Assembly (NCBI GenBank): GCA_030159075.1
Contig: BROG01000792.1
Span: 131,001-195,000 of the forward strand
Direction of reading: 5' to 3'
From: Atrina japonica
Lineage: Eukaryota > Mollusca > Bivalvia > Pterioida > Pinnidae
DNA: 64,000 nt
A model generated the notes under the pieces. The model was not told the DNA's origin and searched no databases. It saw only the letters and a program-made list of their open reading frames with translations. Positions within the stretch are counted from its first letter, which is position 1. The number at the start of each line of letters is the position of its first letter. This document shows, piece after piece, positions 34,440 to 46,609 of the stretch. A program made the position numbers and the translations under genes.

Positions 34440-34800
34440 TAAATTACTGAATTAATTAAAACCAAATGATGGTAATGACAACAATAATGATGATAATTTA
34501 TGAATATTGATCTAATAATAATATTAATTATAATGAAAAATAAATAATGATAATACAATTATTACCAAATTTACTATAATAATGACAATAATAATTATTA
34601 TGAAAAATTATCATGTTTACTGTAGTGTTAATAATAAAATGAAACTGCATTAAAATTCAGTAATGATAGTAATAATTATAATAATAATAACTGGAAGAAA
34701 ATAATAATTATAATTACAAATAATAATAATGATAATTACAATAATACTGATAGTAATTTTATTATTTGATAATTAGAACAAAAACAAAACAATAATTATA
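34440..34800. repeat. degenerate AAT/ATT-rich simple repeat
   Basis: About 360 bp dominated by AAT, AATG and ATTATAAT words. Confidence 0.8.
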
Positions 34801-35349
34801 GAAGTTAAGTAATAAGACCAAAAAGTAAATATCAATAGCTGTGGAAGAGTTAAAAAAAATTATAATCATTCCATAATGGATTAAAAAACAAAACTTTGAT
34901 ATAATGTTAATAATTCAGAAAGTAACAGAGGTAGATGCCAGTATTTAAAATGTAAGTGAATAAATGAAATGAATACAATTTAGTTACAAAGCAACAAATG
35001 AAATGGGAAAGAGGCAGAGATGTTAAGTGGAATGTGAAACATTGATAATTTTTTCTCTTTGTATAAAGTTATTAGGATACAAAAATGCTGATTACAGTAC
35101 TATGTGTCTAAGTTTCAAATGTATTGGTATCAAGGTGTGGATCTACATGCATCACATAGAAGGTTAAATAGCATATTGATATTCCATACACCCCTAGAGA
35201 CACATTTCCATGTAGAATGGCCAGTGTCATTGATTTTAAGTAGAATCCAGTTTTAGGGGTAGATGACATTAAGAAGTTAGTTCATACATTTTATCTCTTT
35301 ATGACATACAAGACAGAACTATGTTTTTTGTACATCAATACATGTATAT

Positions 35350-35402
35350 AATCTCTCTCTCTGTCTCTCTCTCTGTCTCTCTGTCTCTCTCTCTCTCTCT
35401 CA
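35350..35402. repeat. (TC)n microsatellite
   Basis: CTCTCTGTCTCT-type tract followed by a CACA run. Confidence 0.95.
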
Positions 35403-35548
35403 CACACAAACACATCCTCATACAAACACATACATGCTGACAAATATATGCTAACACATACACTGACACATGTGCTGACACACACATCCACACATGTAGA
35501 CATGCATCCACATGTTCATGTCATTAATCATTTAACACATAAATCACT

Positions 35549-36171
35549 GTTAGTATGTAAGGACACATGTAGACACATGATCACTATGTCAGTATGTAAG
35601 GACACATGTAGACACATGATCACTATGTCAGTATGTAAGAACACATGTAGACACATGATCACTATGTCAGTATGTCAGTATGTAACACACATGTAGACAC
35701 ATGATCACTATGTCAGTATGTAAGGACACATGTAGACACATGATCACTATGTCAGTATGTAAGGACACATGTAGACACATGATCACTATGTCAGTATGTA
35801 AGGACACATGTAGACACATGATCACTATGTCAGTATGTAAGGACACATGTAGACACATGATCACTATGTCAGTATGTAAGGACACATGTCGACACATGAT
35901 CACTATGTCAGTATGTAAGGACACATGTATACACATGATCACTGTCAGTATGTAAGGACACATGTAGACACATGATCACTATGTAAGGACACATGTAGAC
36001 ACATGATCACTATGTCAGTATGTAAGGACACATGTAGACACATGATCACTATGTCAGTATGTAAGGACACATGTAGACACATGATCACTATGTCAGTATG
36101 TAAGGACACATGTAGACACATGATCACTATGTCAGTATGTAAGGACACATGTAGACACATGATCACTCTGA
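35549..36171. repeat. 39-bp minisatellite, about 16 units
   Basis: Unit GTCAGTATGTAAGGACACAT, GTAGACACATGATCACTAT with very little divergence. The 13-residue periodic ORFs on both strands are by-products. Confidence 0.98.
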
Positions 36172-36301
36172 GTACAAAGCAATATTAAAATTTTGTGTCT
36201 CTCTCACCACTGATTTCACCAAGAAATCTTGTGGTGACACCTAGGTCATTGTGTACACAAATTATCAGGAAAGAGTGATTACATCAAGAATATTATATAT
36301 T

Positions 36302-37470
36302 TAGCTCACCTCACACCTGGCCCAAAGGACTACTTAGTCAGTTAAACTTATGGCCCTATGTCTGTCGTCGTCCGCCATTGGTCCATTAATATTACATTTA
36401 AACGATTTCATCTAAAGAACCACATTACAGATATCAATCAAATTTGGCAGGTAGCTTGGTCCTGGGAAATGGTTTCAAGCATACAAAAGAAAAAAATTGT
36501 GGCAGACCCATGGGGGCTCCAAAAAGGGTTAAAAATTGATACATCTTTAAAAATCTTTTCATGATTCAGATTTCAATGATCATTTTTTTTTCAAATTTGG
36601 CATACATTATTGTTAATTCAGTGTCTGTGATTTGTAGTGAAATAGATATTTGTTCAGAAACGAGCCTTAGAGTTAAGCGGGTGCATTAAATGACATACTT
36701 AAGGTATGGTTTTATACAAATGATTTATCAATTATTCAAAACTGATCAAGTTTTTGCTTACACTGATAGATTAGAAAGTTATCTAGGAATTATCTAAAGA
36801 CCATTGTGATAAAGTTTCAAGGTCATAGAGTCAAAGGTTACCTGCACGTAACTTGTGTCCTAAGTAAACAGAAACTATCACTTTTTCCTCATTTTTTTTT
36901 TTGACAATTTCCAATTCAGAATCAATGAATTACCCTCATGTGAACAGTGAAGCTACATAATGTTTGCAAACGAAAAGGGGCTAGGATCCATAAAGGCTCC
37001 AAAAAGGGCCAAAATATGGTCGATAAATATTTAGAAATCTGCCCATGAATTAAGGTCAGATTTTTTTCAAATTTGGTATGTTTGATTGTTACATACAATT
37101 CAATATTTACAAAATTTTGAGTAAAATCAAAATCTGTTTATAAACGAGTCTGTAGTGGGTGCTTCAAATGACATACATATATATGGTGCATGTGGGCCAA
37201 TGGTTTCAAACAAAAGGCTTATCAACTAAAAATGCATCGATTAATTTTTGTATACAAAGATATATTAAATATTTGTTAGGAATTATCCTAGGATCATGGT
37301 GACAAAGTTCCAAGGTCACAGAGTCAAAGGTCACAGGCACCACAGTAAACAAAAAATATTAGGTATTTTTATCAACATTAAGATATTTTTGACTTTCTGA
37401 GTTTATCTGCATAGTTGCATAATTGTCCGAATATACCAGGTGAGTGTCTGAAGGCCCACTGGGCCTGTTG
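36302..37470 (+). repeat. long dispersed repeat of bivalve type
   Basis: Starts AGCTCACCTCACACCTGGCC and ends GTGAGTGTCTGAAGGCCCAC, TGGGCCTGTTGTT. The interior repeats itself loosely twice (AAATTTGGCA(G/T), GGGGGCTCCAAAAAGGG / AAAGGCTCCAAAAAGGG, GGTCA.AGAGTCAAAGGT.AC). I recognise the ends as those of a widespread bivalve repeat. No conserved ORF. Confidence 0.6.
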
Positions 37471-37576
37471 TTTTTTATGCTATGATCACCCAGATTCCCG
37501 CTTTGTTGCTACCCGGTAAATATCTCGTACATGTTACGCTGTATGTCTGCTGCTCTATAGCGTTCATGAATTGATA

Positions 37577-37768
37577 TATTGTAAAACCTGTTTTAGTGAC
37601 CACCTGTATATAAAAGACAACCTGGTCATAAAGACTTGTTTTTTGCTATCCCCAATAGTACCATTTATGTACAAATCAACCTCTATACAAAGACCACCTC
37701 CCTATAAAGACTTGTTTTGTTGTGTCCCTAGGGGGGGGGGGTCTTTATATACAGGTTTTACTGTGTAA
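37577..37768. mobile_element. TIR element of the AAACCTG..CAGGTTT family
   Basis: TTGTAAAACCTGTTTTAGTG and the inverted ATACAGGTTTTACTGTG bound an interior with ACCACCTGTATATAAA and its inverted partner TCTTTATATACAGG. Confidence 0.7.
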
Positions 37769-38329
37769 ATCCTATACATGTATCACCATCAAAATTTCTC
37801 ATCTTTCATGTTTGATATAAGGTGTATTAACATAATCTTGTGTAAATATTTAATAGTGTAATACACGGAATTGTTTTACAATATAATATGGGTTATAACA
37901 CCATGATACTACATATTAATATTGTATCATGGTTTTATCAGTAATTTTTAAGTTACATGTAGGGAAGTTTCCACTGAGATGTTTTATATTGTACAATGTT
38001 GTATCAAATGTGAAATCATATTCCATGATTTTATATAGAATCCGATAAAAAACTTGAAAAGGTTATCTTCAAAATCTTCTGAAATGCACTTACATGTTTT
38101 ACAAAAAAAATATTATGATATCATATTCCAAGTCTTTCTTCATACCTACAATTCAAATGCATTAAACAGTTTACTTTTTCATCACAATCTATGTTATATA
38201 ATGTGTTGAGTGTTGACATGTTTTACAATTTATTGGTTTATCATCAGAATCTGAGGTAATTGCTACAAATGTATACAAATGTTTGTGTATTAGCACCAAA
38301 GTCTACATACTGGTATATCTTTATATTAA

Positions 38330-39285
38330 CATGTATAGGATACATGTACATGTATCATTATATATCAGTGGTCTTGTGTCATATAAAGGCTACATGTATC
38401 ATTATATGTCCGTCACTGTAGGTGGTATCACGTTATATATATAGACTACATGTACATGTATCATTATATATCAGATACCTGTAGGTGGTCCCATGTCATA
38501 TAAAGACTACATGTATCATTATATATCAGTCACTGTAGGTGGTATCATGTTATATATATAGACTACATGTACATGTATCATTATATATCAGATACCTGTA
38601 GGTGGTCCTATGTCATATAAAGACTACAAGTATCATTATATATCAGTGGTCCCATGTCATATAAAGGCTACATGTATCATTATATGTCCGTCACTGTAGG
38701 TGGTATCATGTTATATAAAGACTACATGTACAAGTATCATTATATATCAGTGGTCCCATGTCATATAAAGGCTACATGTATCATTATATGTCCGTCACTG
38801 TAGGTGGTATCATGTTATATATATAGACTACATGTACATGTATCATTATATATCAGTGGTCTCATGTCATATAAAGGCTACATGTATCATTATATGTCCG
38901 TCACTGTAGGTGGTATCATGTTATATATATAGACTACATTTACATGTATCATTATATATCAGTTACCTGTAGGTAGTCTCACATCGTATAAAGGCTACAT
39001 GTATCATTATATATCAGTTACCTGTAGGTGTTCCCATGTCATATAAAGACTACATGTATCATTATATATCAGTTACCTGTAGGTGGTCACATGTCATATG
39101 AAGGCTAAATGTATCATTTTGTCAGTTACCTGTAGGTAGTCTCATGTTATATATATAGGATACATGTACATGTATCATTATATATCAGTTACCTGTAGGT
39201 AATCTCATGTCATGTATATAGGCTACATGTATCATCATATGTCTGTTACCTATAGGTGGTATCATGTCACTATATATTACTTATC
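38330..39285. repeat. complex minisatellite, first block (about 55-60 bp units with longer composite periods)
   Basis: Units combine ACATGTATCATTATATATCA, GT(G/TACCT)GTAGGTGGT and CATGTCATATAAAGGCTAC. Two or three unit types recur as composites of about 120 bp (38400-38950). Confidence 0.93.
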
Positions 39286-40240
39286 TGTAGGAGGTCTCGT
39301 ATCATATATACATGTGTCACTATATATTACTTACCTGTAGGAGGTCTCGTATCATATATACATGCGTCACTATATATTACTTACCTGTAGCAGGTCTCGT
39401 ATCATATATACATGCGTCACTATATATTACTTACCTGTAGGAGGTCTTGTATCATATATACATGCGTCACTATATATTACTTACCTGTAGGAGGTCTCGT
39501 ATCATATATACATGCGTCACTATATATTACTTACCTGTAGGAGGTCTCGTATCATATATACATGCGTCACTATATATTACTTACCTGTAGGAGGTCTCGT
39601 ATCATATATACATGCGTCACTATATATTACTTACCTGTAGGAGGTCTCGTATCATATATACATGCGTCACTATATATTACTTACCTGTAGGAGGTCTCGT
39701 ATCATATATACATGCGTCACTATATATTACTTACCTGTAGGAGGTCTCGTATCATATATACATGCGTCACTATATATTACTTACCTGTAGGAGGTCTCGT
39801 ATCATATATACATGCGTCACTCTATATTACTTACCTGTAGGAGGTCTCGTATCATATATACATGCGTCACTCTATATTATTTACCTGTAGCAGGTCTCGT
39901 ATCATATATACATGCGTCACTCTATATTACTTACCTGTAGCAGGTCTCGTATCATATATACATGCGTCACTATATATTACTTACCTGTAGCAGGTCTCGT
40001 ATCATATATACATGCGTCACTATATATTACTTACCTGTAGCAGGTCTCGTATCATATATACATGCGTCACTATATATTACTTACCTGTAGGAGGTCTCGT
40101 ATCATATATACATGTGTCACTATATGTCAGTATATTACTTACCTGTAGCAGGTCTCGTATCATATATACATGTGTCACTATATATTACTTACCTGTAGGA
40201 GGTCTCGTATCATATATACATGTGTCACTATATGCCCCTC
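39286..40240. repeat. 50-bp minisatellite block with a perfect splice donor in each unit (minus strand)
   Basis: About 19 units of GTCACTATATATTACTTACC, TGTAGGAGGTCTCGTATCAT, ATATACATGC. On the minus strand each reads CCTCCTACAG|GTAAGTAATA. The word TTACTTACCTGTAG occurs 17 times exactly. No exon was recognised next to it. Confidence 0.97.
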
Positions 40241-40399
40241 AGTTATATGTAGTTGGTATGTTATATTGTATCAGTATACATGTATCAGTTATTTTCATGT
40301 CATATATAGGCCAAATGTATCATCATATGCTTGCTAGTAACATTTAAATTAAGAGCTCTTATGTCATATATAGATTACATGAATCATTTTATTTCAGCC

Positions 40400-41500
40400 G
40401 GTCATATTTAAGTGGTCTTATGTTATAGGATAGTACATGTATCATTATAGGTCGGTCAGTTACATTTCAGTGGCCTTATGTTATAGGCTAGTAAATGTAT
40501 CGTTATAGGTTGGTCAGTTACATTTACCGGTAAGTGGTCTTATGTTATATGTAGACTACATGTATCATTATACATCAGCCAGTTACATTTCAGTGGCTTT
40601 ATGTCATAGAGGTCACATGTATCAATATATGTTGGTTAGTTTTATGTCATAAAAGCTATATGTACATGTATTTTTATAGGTTGGTCAGTTACATTCCAGT
40701 GGCCTTATGTTATAGGCTACATGTATCATTATAGGTTGGTCAGTTACATTCCAGTGGCCTTATGTTATAGGCTACATGTATCATTATAGGTCGGTCAGTT
40801 ACATTCCAGTGGCCTTATGTTATAGGCTACATGTATCATTATAGGTTGGTCAGTTACATTTCAGTGGCCTTATGTTATAGGCTACATGTATCATTATAGG
40901 TCGGTCAGTTACATTCCAGTGGCCTTATGTTATAGGCTACATGTATCATTATAGGTCGGTCAGTTACATTTCAGTGGCCTTATATGTTATAGGCTACATG
41001 TATCATTATAGGTCGGTCAGTTACATTCCAGTGGCCTTATGTTATAGGCTACATGTATCATTATAGGTCGGTCAGTTACATTTCAGTGGCCTTATGTTAT
41101 AGGCTACATGTATCATTATAGGTCGGTCAGTTACATTTCAGTGGCCTTATGTTATAGGTTACATGTATCATTATAGGTCGGTCAGTTACATTTCAGTGGC
41201 CTTATGTTATAGGTTACATGTATCATTATAGGTTGGTCAGTTACATTTAAGTGGTCTTATGTTATAGGCTACATGTATCATTATAGGTCGGTCAGTTACA
41301 TTTACGTGGCCTTATGTTATAGGTTACATGTATCATTATAGGTTGGTCAGTTACATTTCAGTGGCCTTATGTCATAGGCTACATGTATCATTATAGGTCG
41401 GTCAGTTACATTTCAGTGGCCTTATGTCATAGGCTACATGTATCATTATAGGTCGGTCAGTTACATTTAAGTGGTCTTATGTTGTATATCATGTATATAG
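40400..41500. repeat. 55-bp minisatellite block
   Basis: About 19 units of GGTCGGTCAGTTACATTTCA, GTGGCCTTATGTTATAGGCT, ACATGTATCATTATA, clearly related to the neighbouring blocks. Confidence 0.97.
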
Positions 41501-41512
41501 ACTACATGTATC

Positions 41513-41915
41513 TAGCGCTGTCATTGATGAGAAATTCTATATCAATATTTTGATATGTAAAAAGTATCGATATATCAATGAATCGAATAATTTGGTACTT
41601 CTATGAATGCATTCAAAATAAATAGATTCATTGTAATATTTAGTTATTTTATTGTATATTTAACCATCTGAAGATGAAAAAAGAAGCCATTGCAAGGAAA
41701 ACATCATTCATAATTTGAACAAATTGAACAATTAGAAAAAATATACCATAGTTTAATAACAAGAAGTAAAACAAATGGAAAATTTTGGAAATTGTGAAAG
41801 AAAATACATCCTGTAAAATGCATAATGTATTGATACTTTAAAAGTGTATCGATTACCGTATTGAATAAATTTGTGTATCAATATATTGATATCGAGTCTA
41901 TCAATGACAGCCCTA
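41513..41915. mobile_element. 403-bp hAT-like MITE inserted in the minisatellite
   Basis: Terminal inverted repeats TAGCGCTGTCATTGAT / ATCAATGACAGCCCTA match at 15 of 16 positions. Flanks CATGTATC (41505-41512) and TATGTGTC (41916-41923) agree at 6 of 8 positions, consistent with an aged 8-bp target duplication as made by hAT elements. The interior is AT-rich with further internal palindromes (ATCAATATATTGATAT) and no ORF. Confidence 0.85.
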
Positions 41916-41923
41916 TATGTGTC

Positions 41924-43270
41924 ATTATATGTCAACCAGTTGCATTTAAATGGTCTTATGTCATATATAGGCTACATGTATAGATAATTATATGTCAGCC
42001 AGTTACATTTAAGTCATCTTATGTCATATATAGGCTACATGTATCATTATATGTCAGCCAGTTACATTTAAGTCATCTTATGTCATATATAGGCTACATG
42101 TATCATTATATGTCAGCCAGTTACATTTAAGTCATCTTATGTCATATATAGGCTACATGTATCATTATATGTCAGCCAGTTACATTTAAATGTCATCTTA
42201 TGTACATGTATCATTATATCGGCCAGTTACATTTAAAGTCATTTATGTCATATATGGGCTTCATGTTACATTAATGTCAGTCAGTTACATGTCATCTTAT
42301 GTCATATAAAGCTACATGTATAGATAATTATATGTCAGGCAGTTACATTTAAGTCATCTTATGTCATATATCGGCTACATGTATCATTATATGTCAGCCA
42401 GTTACATTTAAGTCATCTTATGTCATATATAGGCTACATGTATCATTATATGTCAGCCAGTTACATTTAAGTCATCTTATGTCATATATAGGCTACATGT
42501 ATCATTATATGTCAGACAGTTACATTTAAGTCATCTTATGTCATATATCGGCTACATGTATCATTATATGTCAGCCAGTTACATTTAAGTCATCTTATGT
42601 CATATATCGGCTACATGTATCATTATATGTCAGCCAGTTACATTTATGTCATCTTATGTCATATATAGGCTACATGTATCATTATATGTCAGCCAGTTAC
42701 ATTTAAGTCATCTTATGTCATATATCGGCTTCATGTATCATTATATGTCAGTCAGTTACATTTAAGTCATCTTATGTCATATATAAGCTACATGTATAGA
42801 TAATTATATGTCAGACAGTTACATTTAAGTCATCTTATGTCATATATCGGCTACATGTATCATTATATGTCAGCCAGTTACATTTAAGTCATCTTATGTC
42901 ATATATAGGCTACATGTATCATTATATGTCAGCCAGTTACATTTAAGTCATCTTATGTCATATATAGGCTACATGTATCATTATATGTCAGACAGTTACA
43001 TTTAAGTCATCTTATGTCATATATCGGCTACATGTATCATTATATGTCAGGCAGTTACATTTAAGTCATCTTATGTCATATATCGGCTACATGTATCATT
43101 ATATGTCAGCCAGTTACATTTAAGTCATCTTATGTCATATATCGGCTACATGTATCATTATATGTCAGCCAGTTACATTTAAGTCATCTTATGTCATATA
43201 TAGGCTACATGTATCATTATATGTCAGCCAGGTACATTTAAGTGGTCTTATGTCATATATTGGTTACATG
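41924..43270. repeat. 59-bp minisatellite block
   Basis: About 22 units of TGTCAGCCAGTTACATTTAA, GTCATCTTATGTCATATATA, GGCTACATGTATCATTATA. Two subtypes alternate irregularly (ATATAGGCT / ATATCGGCT). Confidence 0.97.
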
Positions 43271-43639
43271 TATCATTATTCAGTGGCATAACTGGGTCCA
43301 GAAAAGTGGGGGGAGGGCAGAACCGTTCAAAATATTGAATGGATTAAAAGCGATGACGACACGGTACATTCATCCAAATAGGCACGTCATTATGCATACA
43401 CTTAATAAGTCAATGTGAATCAAATAGTGTCCTATTGGGTGCACTTTTTGGTCGCCTTTTCAGAAAGCAAGAAATGCACTGTGTGGATTATGGCATGGAC
43501 ATCAGATTGTGATAACCTGTATTCTTTGAACAGCATGTTGCCTGTGGTTGTGGCTGTGTGATAAAAGAAATTACATCAAAAAGTGTTGGGGAGGGGGCAC
43601 AAACATACTTCTGATCACTAATGAAAGAGTACCTGTCTT

Positions 43640-44480
43640 GTTAGACAATTCTCATGAAAGACCACCTATCTTATCAAGGTCTACCTGTCTAGTGTGACCA
43701 CTCTCATGAAAGACCACCTGTCTTGTGAGACCAATCTTATCAAGGTCTACCTGTCTTGTGATACCACTGTCATGAAAGATCACCTGTCTTTTGAAACCAC
43801 TCTCATGAAAGACCACCTGTCTTGTGAGACCAATCTTATCAAGGTCAAACTGTCTTGTGAGACCAATCTTATCAAGGTCTACCTGTCTTGTGTGACCATT
43901 CTCATGGAAGACCACCTGTCTTGTGAGACCAATCTTATCAAGGTCTACCTGTCTTGTGATACCACTCTCATGAAAGATCACCTGTCTTTTGAAACCACTC
44001 TCATGGAAGACCACCTGTCTTATGAGACCAATCTTATCAAGGTCTACCTGTCTAGTGTGACCACTCTCATGAAAGACCACCTGTCTTGTGAGTCCAATCT
44101 TATCAAGGTCTACCTGTCTTGTGAGACCAATCTTATCAAGGTCTACCTGTCTTGTGAGACCAATCCTATCAAGGTCTACCTGTCTTGTGTGACCATTCTC
44201 ATGGAAGACCACCTGTCTTGTGAGACCAATCTTATCAATGTCTACCTGTCTTGTGAGACCAATCTTATCAAGGTCTACCTGTCTTGTGATACCACTCTCA
44301 TGAAAGACCACCTGTCTTTTGAAACCACTCTCATGAAAGACCACCTGTTGTTTTAGACTACTCTTATAAAAGACCACCTGTCCTGTGCAACCACTCTCAT
44401 GAAAGACCACCTACCTTTTGAAATCACCAATGAAAGACCACCTGTCTTGTGAGACCACTCTCATGTAAGGTCACCTTCCT
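43640..44480. repeat. 33-bp minisatellite with two alternating unit types
   Basis: Type A contains CAATCTTATCAAGGTCTACC; type B contains CACTCTCATGAAAGACCACC. Both are joined by TGTCTTGTGAGAC. The 220- and 252-residue ORFs on opposite strands exist because 33 is divisible by three; they have no start context and no homology. Confidence 0.97.
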
Positions 44481-44599
44481 TGTGAGACTACATTTTCAAA
44501 AGCTATGCAGTTAAATAATCCTTTAGATAAAACCTCTTTTCAGAGACCACCTGTCATGTTAGACCACATTTCAGTGTCCAGAAGGTTCCACTGTACCAA

Positions 44600-45915
44600 A
44601 CAGGAGATGATACTCGGTGATCTAATGATAGAGTGTTAGACTAACAAGCACATGCTGACGTGGTGATGGAGTGTTAGACTTACAAGCACATGCCAACGTG
44701 GTGATAGAGTGTTAGACTTACAAGCACATGCCAACGTGGTGATAGAGTGTTAGACTCAAAATCACATGCCAACAATGTGATAGATTGTTAGACTTACAAG
44801 CACATGCTGACGTGGTGATAGAGTGTTAGACTTACAAGCACATGCCAACAATGTGATAGAGTGTTAGACTTACAAGCACATGCCAATGATGTGATAGAGT
44901 GTTAGACTTACAAGCACATGCCAATGATGTGATAGAGTGTTAGACTTACAAGCACATGCCAATGATGTGATAGAGTGTTAGACTTACAAGCACATGCTGA
45001 CGTTTTGATAGAGTGTTAGACTTACAAGCACATGCTGATGTTGTGATTGAGTGTTAGACTTATAAACACATGCCAACGTGGTGATAGAGTGTTAGACTCA
45101 AAAGCACATGCCAACAATGTGATAGATTGTTAAACTTACAAGCACATGCTGACGTGGTGATAGAGTGTTAGACTTACAAGCACATGCTGACGTTGTGATA
45201 GAGTGTTAGACTTATAAACACATGCCAACCTGGTGATAGTATGTTGGACTAACAAGCATATGCCAACATAGTGATAGAGTGTTAGACTTACGAGCACATG
45301 CCAACATGGTGATAGAGTGATAGACTTACAAGCACATGCAGATGTGGTGATAGAGTGTTACTGTTACTCTTTCAAGCACATGCCAACAATGTGATAGTGT
45401 TAGACTTACAAGCACATGCTGATGTGGCGATAGAGTGTTAAACTTACAAGCACATGCCGACATGGTGATCGAATTTTAGACTTACAAACTCATGCCAACG
45501 GAGTGATAGAGTGGTAGACTTACAAGCACATGACGAAGTGGTGATAGAATATTAGACTCAAAAGCACATGCCGAGATGGTGATAGAATGTTGGACTTGCA
45601 AGCACATGTCGACGTGGTGATAGAGTGTTAGACTTACAAGCACATGCTGACGTGGTGATAGAATTTTAGACTTACAAACTCATGCCAATGGAGTGATAGA
45701 GTGTTAGACTTACAATCACATGATGAAGTGGTGATATTCTTATACTTACAAGCACATACCAACGTGGTGATAGAGTGTTAGACTTACAAGCACATGCCAA
45801 CAATGTGATAGAGTGTTAGACTTACAAGCACATGCTGACGTGGTGATAGAGTGTTAGACTTACAAGCACATGCTGATGTGGTGATAGAGTGTTAGACTTA
45901 CTAGCACATGCCGAC
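44600..45915. repeat. 38-bp minisatellite with a tRNA-like A-box motif
   Basis: About 34 units of GTGGTGATAGAGTGTTAGAC, TTACAAGCACATGCTGAC. The entry sequence at 44613 (CTCGGTGATCTAATGATAGA, GTGTTAGACTAACAAGC) looks like the first half of a tRNA gene (D arm to anticodon loop). It resembles the SINE head at 59978 (AGTGGTAGAGCGTTCGACTC). Confidence 0.95.
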
Positions 45916-46138
45916 ATCATTTCTGATTTGAGACCTTTTAATATCATAGTCAGTTCCTTCTCCAAGTGCTCCTGTATGTATGCAGTGAAAGTAAAAAGTT
46001 AACCATATTGTAATAACTTAAGATTTAGATGTACATGTGTAGTGATTGGTCAAACATGTATTAATGGCCACCTCTGTGTAAAGGCCACCTGCCTATAAAG
46101 GCAATTCAATCATAGCCTTTGTTAACTTTGTTGTAATT

Positions 46139-46292
46139 AAGGATTCTTTTTCATTTTTTGTAAAACATGGAATATACATGCATTGGCTCATGGAAAAAAA
46201 TTCTTTGCAGCTGAATGCACAATGATTTTTTTCTTTTCCATGAGCCATTGCATGTATATCAATGGTTTTCAAAAAATGAAAAAGAATCCTTA
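46139..46292. repeat. 154-bp long hairpin
   Basis: Arms of about 60 bp (AAGGATTCTTTTTCATTTTT ... CATTGGCTCATGGAAAA and the reverse complement) around a 30-bp loop. Probably a foldback MITE. A single copy in the window. Confidence 0.88.
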
Positions 46293-46609
46293 TATCTATT
46301 TATATTACCATTTTCTGTGAATCTGTAGTCAGCTGGATACAAAATTCATTCTATAATTGACTTTGCGGGGGAGGTTTTCATATGACGTAACAGCTGAACA
46401 GCTGTGTGTCAAGTGTTGAATATACAATGCAACAAGTCCTATACTTATACTTGCAGTAAAGGTAATAACAGTCAATATGTTAATATTACATAAATCTTTT
46501 TTATAAAGGCCACCTGTCATAGTGTCTATAACAGCTACTTTTGCCTATCACATGGAGTGGCCATTATTGATAAGTTTTACATTACTAACACATGTATGGA
46601 ACCTAAGAA

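Noticed and set aside
35448..36188. Cys/His-rich periodic ORFs (MITMSVCKDTCRH) resembling a metal-binding repeat
   Set aside because: The 39-bp minisatellite gives open frames on both strands, and no gene context is visible.
43652..44410. 252-codon minus-strand and 220-codon plus-strand ORFs that look like repeat proteins
   Set aside because: Both come from a 33-bp tandem unit whose length is a multiple of three and which lacks stops in those frames. They overlap each other, have no start or splice context and no homology.
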